Below are positions 61,013-64,000 of a DNA stretch of 64,000 bases, piece after piece. How positions within the stretch are numbered: the first letter of the stretch is position 1; every line of letters starts with the position of its first letter. The DNA lies in assembly GCF_038024035.1 (NCBI RefSeq), contig NZ_CP150664.1, positions 1,922,001 to 1,986,000 of the forward strand, given 5' to 3'. The notes beneath the pieces are model-generated. The model was not told where the DNA came from, did no database searches, and worked only from the letters and a program-made list of their open reading frames with translations. The position numbers and the translations under genes are program-made. Origin of the DNA: Polaribacter pacificus. Lineage in GTDB: Bacteria; Bacteroidota; Bacteroidia; Flavobacteriales; Flavobacteriaceae.

Positions 61013-63082
61013 ATGAAAAAAAATATACTATTAGTAAGCTTGTTTTTGCCGTTTTTATTGATGGGACAGGTAGAGAAATTACCCGTTTTTAAAAGCTGTA
61101 CAACTCAAGATTCTTTATCTCTTGAGGATTGTTTTTATGCAGAAACAAAAAAAGCATTTTTTAAAGAATTTAAAACGCCAAGCGTTCTAACAACTGATCG
61201 TTTTACTGGTGCAGTCACAGCTACTTTTGTGGTAACTACCGAAGGGAAATTTCGCTTAATTTATCTCAACTCACCTTATATAGAACTCAAAGAAGAGGTA
61301 GAAAGAAGCTTTCTTAGGATGGAATCTGTTGCGCCCGCAATGTACAACAACAATAAAGTAGAAATGCGCTTTCAACTTCCTTTGCAATTTCCTACTGAAA
61401 ATGGAGGTAAAATTAGTGAATCAAAAAAAGCTGTTGAATCAAAAATTAAGCAGCCTAAAAGTGATTTAAGAAAAGTGATAGCTCAGGCTCGTGATGCGAG
61501 TGAATATAATGAACATAGAAGTCAATTAAACATTCCTTTTAATCATATCAAATATATAGATTACGATTATCAGCTTAACAAAGCATCCGAAACACATACA
61601 GCATTTAAACCTTATACTTATAGCTTTGTTAATGCGTATGTTGATCTTGATCAGGAAAAGCAAAAATTTTTAAAGCCCAATAAAAAAACGTGGTTAGGGA
61701 AAAAATTATGGAATGAACATTTGTTGTCTATTGAGGGAGATGGTTATTGGTTAAATATGGATGTCTTAGCTGATATTCAGTTAGGAAAAGCAAATAGAGG
61801 TAGTACATTTACATACAACAACACAAGAGTCTTAACTGTAAATGGAGGTTTGGGAGATAAATTTTCTTTTTCAACTACTTATTATGAAAGTCAAGGAAGA
61901 TTTGCGGGTTATATTAATGATTATATAAGCAATCGCTCAGATACTTTTAAACCAGCTTTTTCAGAAGGTTTAGTGCCAGGAAGAGGCAAGGCAAAGGGTT
62001 TTGGTTCTGATGCGTATGATTATCCTGTAGCAGAAGGGTATTTGGCCTATACGCCTAATAAATTCTTGCAGTTTCAGTTTGGGAACGGAAAAAACTTTAT
62101 CGGAGATGGGTATCGATCTTTATTGCTGTCTGATGCTACTGCACCGATGACCTATTTTAAAATGAACTTTTCTATTTGGAAGTTTAATTATACCAATCTA
62201 TGGCTTTGGGGTACAGATGTTAGAGCACCAGTTGTGGTAAACAATGAACACGCTAGAAAATATGTAGCCATACATTATTTGAGCATCAATATTACGGATC
62301 GTTTAAATCTTGGCTTATTTGAGACCGCTGTTTCTAAAGGGGATCAAGGCTTTGATGTGGGCTATTTAAATCCCGTTATTTTTTACCGTTCTATAGAGTT
62401 TAATAGAGGAGAAGACTCTGGTAATGCCATGATTGGGTTGACGGCAAAATACAAGTTAAAAGAAAATATTCACTTATATTCTCAGCTTATTGTCGATGAA
62501 TTTTCTTTTGGGAAAATCAGTGACTTAGGGTACTGGGGGAATAAATTTGGAGTTCAATTAGGTGCTAAATACTTTAATGCTTTTGATGTTGATGACTTAT
62601 ATCTTCAGGCAGAGTTTAACACAGTGAGACCCTATACTTATGCGCATAAAGACCCTGTTTTAAATTACGCAAATTACAGTCAGCCTCTTGGTCATTCTTG
62701 GGGAGCAAACTTCTGGGAAGCCCTAGTAATTGCTAATTATAAGTTTGATCGTTGGACTACCAGTGCAAAATTTATTTTAGGACAAAAAGGCTTTGATCCA
62801 GATGATACTATTAGTTACGGAGGTGACGTTTATAAGAGCTATGATACCCGTAGAGGAGATAATAATAATGAGTTAGGTCAAGGGAATAAAGCAACTATTT
62901 TTATTGCAGATTTACAGGCTCGTTATTTGTTAAACCCTTCAAATAATCTAAGTTTGTTTACCGGCCTGACAATCAGAAAATTTTCAGCAGAAACAACTAC
63001 ACCTAATTTTGAAAGCTCAAACGATGTTTGGTTTACACTTGGTATTAAGGCTGATTTGTTTAACTGGTATTTTGATTTTTAA
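61013..63082 (+). CDS. RemB-like outer-membrane barrel with TonB-C-like N-terminus
   Basis: This 689-aa protein has a signal peptide (MKKNILLVSLFLPFLLMGQ). Residues about 22-130 look like a TonB C-terminal domain (VFKSCTTQDSLSLEDCFYAE, ATFVVTTEGKFRLIYLNS). A large capsule-assembly/Wzi-like beta barrel follows (GNGKNFIGDGYRSLLLSDATAPMTYFKM) and ends NWYFDF. Flavobacterial homologues are, as I recall, named gliding motility protein RemB. It follows the WbpD-like gene, so a role in surface polysaccharide or gliding is plausible. Confidence 0.72.
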   Translation: MKKNILLVSLFLPFLLMGQVEKLPVFKSCTTQDSLSLEDCFYAETKKAFFKEFKTPSVLTTDRFTGAVTATFVVTTEGKFRLIYLNSPYIELKEEVERSFLRMESVAPAMYNNNKVEMRFQLPLQFPTENGGKISESKKAVESKIKQPKSDLRKVIAQARDASEYNEHRSQLNIPFNHIKYIDYDYQLNKASETHTAFKPYTYSFVNAYVDLDQEKQKFLKPNKKTWLGKKLWNEHLLSIEGDGYWLNMDVLADIQLGKANRGSTFTYNNTRVLTVNGGLGDKFSFSTTYYESQGRFAGYINDYISNRSDTFKPAFSEGLVPGRGKAKGFGSDAYDYPVAEGYLAYTPNKFLQFQFGNGKNFIGDGYRSLLLSDATAPMTYFKMNFSIWKFNYTNLWLWGTDVRAPVVVNNEHARKYVAIHYLSINITDRLNLGLFETAVSKGDQGFDVGYLNPVIFYRSIEFNRGEDSGNAMIGLTAKYKLKENIHLYSQLIVDEFSFGKISDLGYWGNKFGVQLGAKYFNAFDVDDLYLQAEFNTVRPYTYAHKDPVLNYANYSQPLGHSWGANFWEALVIANYKFDRWTTSAKFILGQKGFDPDDTISYGGDVYKSYDTRRGDNNNELGQGNKATIFIADLQARYLLNPSNNLSLFTGLTIRKFSAETTTPNFESSNDVWFTLGIKADLFNWYFDF

Positions 63083-63132
63083 GATAAAATCATAAAAATT
63101 TCTTAAAAAGAATAACTTATCCAAAAAACTTG

Positions 63133-63211
63133 TATATTTGTTACGTGGTGTAAAAACCACTTTCTTTTTCATAGCAATTTTCCCACTCTTTCTTAAGAGT
63201 GGGTTTTTTTT
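63133..63211 (+). ncRNA. Candidate small RNA (promoter, hairpin, terminator)
   Basis: A perfect -7 box TATATTTG (63133-63140) is followed by a small hairpin GTGGT/ACCAC (63145-63149/63156-63160), a pyrimidine-rich stretch and a rho-independent terminator (63182-63211). This would give a transcript of about 65 nt. There is no ORF and no good -33 TTG. The terminator could instead serve the upstream RemB-like gene. Confidence 0.4.
63182..63211 (+). terminator. Rho-independent terminator
   Basis: CCCACTCTT-TCTT-AAGAGTGGG is followed by T8. It ends the candidate small RNA and/or the RemB-like operon. Confidence 0.88.
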
Positions 63212-63230
63212 GTGATCAAAATTTAGGCAT

Positions 63231-63262
63231 AAAAAAAAGTCTTAACAAAAATGTTAAGACTT
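63231..63262 (-). terminator. Terminator of the tRNA operon
   Basis: On the minus strand AAGTCTTAACA/TGTTAAGACTT (loop of four) reads into a T8 run, just after tRNA-Leu. Confidence 0.85.
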
Positions 63263-63268
63263 CTTTAG

Positions 63269-63354
63269 TACTCAAGATGGGATTTGAACCCATACGGACC
63301 TTACAGTCCACTGGATTTTAAGTCCAGCGTGTCTACCAATTCCACCACTTGAGC
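63269..63354 (-). tRNA. tRNA-Leu (anticodon UAA)
   Basis: This 86-nt gene has acceptor GCTCAAG/CTTGAGT with discriminator A, D-arm GGTGGAATTGGTAGACAC, and anticodon stem CTGGA/TCCAG with loop CTTAAAA. A long class II variable arm (GTGGACTGTAAGGTCCGT) and T-loop GGTTCAAATCC follow. CCA is not encoded. Confidence 0.95.
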
Positions 63355-63370
63355 ATTGGTATCTATTCTA

Positions 63371-63434
63371 TAGAGCGAAAGACGGGATTTGAACCCCTGC
63401 CTGCCGGCAGGCAGGCGCGACCTTGGTCGCTCTA
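63371..63434 (-). pseudogene. tRNA-Gly-derived remnant interrupted by a palindrome
   Basis: The minus strand carries the T-arm and acceptor 3' part of tRNA-Gly (26 bp, 63371-63396, identical to 63478-63503). A 20-bp palindrome stands next to it and a short CCAAGGTCGC piece lies beyond. TAGAGCGA/TCGCTCTA ends pair to close the element. It lacks a D-arm and an anticodon arm, so it cannot be a working tRNA. Confidence 0.75.
63396..63415. repeat. Perfect 20-bp GC-rich palindrome
   Basis: CCTGCCTGCCGGCAGGCAGG reads the same on both strands and stands out in an AT-rich genome. I recall this sequence as a dispersed flavobacterial repeat that is often found inside or beside tRNA sequences. Confidence 0.85.
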
Positions 63435-63480
63435 TTAATTCCAAACACAAATTTCTAAATGAAATTCTATTTGTAAGTAG

Positions 63481-63552
63481 AGCGAAAGACGGGATTTGAA
63501 CCCGCGACCCCCACCTTGGCAAGGTGATGCTCTACCCCTGAGCTACTTTCGC
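63481..63552 (-). tRNA. tRNA-Gly (anticodon GCC)
   Basis: This 72-nt gene has acceptor GCGAAAG/CTTTCGC with discriminator T, D-arm GCTCAGGGGTAGAGC, anticodon loop TTGCCAA and T-arm GCGGGTTCAAATCCCGT. It is the first tRNA of the minus-strand operon. Confidence 0.95.
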
Positions 63553-63585
63553 AGTCATTCGTGAATGAACGTGCATGTCTTTCAA

Positions 63586-63622
63586 TGCGGGTGCAAAGTT
63601 AATACAAAAAAGGAATTGACAA
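63586..63622 (-). promoter_or_regulatory. tRNA operon promoter
   Basis: On the minus strand: TTG (63622-63620), 18-nt spacer, TAACTTTG (63601-63594), then CACCCGCA. This is the same start region as rplU and HU. Confidence 0.8.
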
Positions 63623-63703
63623 AGGTTTTTTTAAAAAAAAATCAAATCATTAATCAGTTGTTATTTATCTCTTAAAAATCATAGAGATTCGTGAATAATA
63701 AAA

Positions 63704-63711
63704 TATCTTTG
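63704..63711 (+). promoter_or_regulatory. Predicted -7 box of ctaB
   Basis: TATCTTTG fits TAnnTTTG, 22 bp before the ATG. It is followed by a leader nearly identical to that of lspA. Confidence 0.6.
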
Positions 63712-63733
63712 CAAAATAATTGAGCAGATAAAA

Positions 63734-64000
63734 ATGAGTGCTATTTCGTCTATAGAGAAAAAATCTTCCTTAAAAAGTTTTTTGACAGATTTAAAGCAAC
63801 TTACCAAAGTAGGTTTGTCTCTTAGCGTTGTCTTTTCTTCTGTTGCAGGTTACTTACTTGCAGCCGATATTGTATCGCTCAATATCTTAGTAATTCTTTC
63901 TATAGGTGGTTTTTTTATGGTTGGTGCATCTAACGCATTCAATCAAGTAATAGAAAAGCAAACAGATGCTTTGATGAAGAGAACAATGAACAGGCCTCTT
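63734..64000 (+). CDS. ctaB: Protoheme IX farnesyltransferase (heme O synthase), 3' truncated by window
   Basis: The first 89 residues are visible. They include a cytoplasmic N-terminus, two hydrophobic helices (about 27-47 and 50-66) and the beginning of the first prenyl-diphosphate Asp-rich motif region, ASNAFNQVIEKQTDALMKRT, typical of CtaB/CyoE. The enzyme farnesylates heme B to heme O, the substrate of the heme A synthase encoded at 28033-29076. The gene runs off the window end. Confidence 0.92.
   Translation, partial: MSAISSIEKKSSLKSFLTDLKQLTKVGLSLSVVFSSVAGYLLAADIVSLNILVILSIGGFFMVGASNAFNQVIEKQTDALMKRTMNRPL

Noticed and set aside
63371..63503. Reading the repeated tRNA-Gly end as attL/attR of an integrated island
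   Set aside because: The copies are only 107 bp apart with no integrase or cargo between, so no island is present, though an old scar cannot be excluded.
63301..63522. 73-codon minus-strand ORF with LPAGRQG sequence
   Set aside because: It runs through tRNA-Leu, the palindrome and tRNA-Gly; LPAGRQG is simply the translation of the palindromic repeat.

Overview
The window reads as core chromosome of a low-GC member of the Flavobacteriaceae (Bacteroidota). The signs are SprA and GldE (gliding and type IX secretion), a RemB-like barrel, DUF5686-type and patatin-BamA outer-membrane proteins, promoters of the TAnnTTTG type, weak ribosome binding sites and the HU/mutY/ssb/gldE gene order. No prophage, insertion sequence, CRISPR array or recognised defence system is visible. 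No stretch longer than 300 bases lacks a gene or candidate gene.

Layout. 1-10360: the end of an ABC ATPase gene followed by four large FtsX/MacB-type permease genes, the last three being tandem paralogues separated by purine-rich repeats. 10361-24457: bacilliredoxin (-), a TerB-DnaJ protein, ileS, a zinc-less DksA-like gene, a DCC/DoxX pair (-), lspA, uvrC, a patatin phospholipase, a MORN-like secreted protein and rng (-). 24606-29458: a 29-codon very basic protein gene, HU (-), mutY, ssb, gldE, then a heme A synthase and an HMA lipoprotein (-). 29559-35758: an EamA transporter, rplU-rpmA, a histidine kinase/LytTR regulator pair and waaA.

35760-45250 is a molybdenum cofactor (Moco) region: two YeeE/YedE half-transporters, an unknown 136-aa protein, moaA, a 72-aa membrane protein, moeA, a REP-like hairpin, moaC, a MobB-like/MobA fusion, a MoeB-like/rhodanese fusion, a membrane-anchored MutS-family ATPase, then moaE and moaD on the other strand around a DUF3817 gene. 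Together these cover all steps from GTP to molybdopterin and probably to the guanine dinucleotide form. No molybdoenzyme lies in the window.

45260-64000: a DUF5686 outer-membrane protein (-), maeB, ruvA, sprA, gcvH, a VanZ-like gene, a TonB protein, deoC, a sugar N-acetyltransferase, a RemB-like barrel with a TonB-C-like N-terminus, a candidate small RNA, tRNA-Leu and tRNA-Gly with a tRNA-like remnant carrying a 20-bp palindrome, and the start of ctaB.

The observations most worth following are the MutS-like membrane ATPase inside the Moco operon, the mosaic permease array, the promoter/discriminator sequence shared by rplU, HU and tRNA-Gly, the palindrome-interrupted tRNA remnant, the small-RNA candidate at 63133-63211 and the 29-codon gene whose stop codon lies inside its own terminator. 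I did not find a clear, wholly new multi-gene system.
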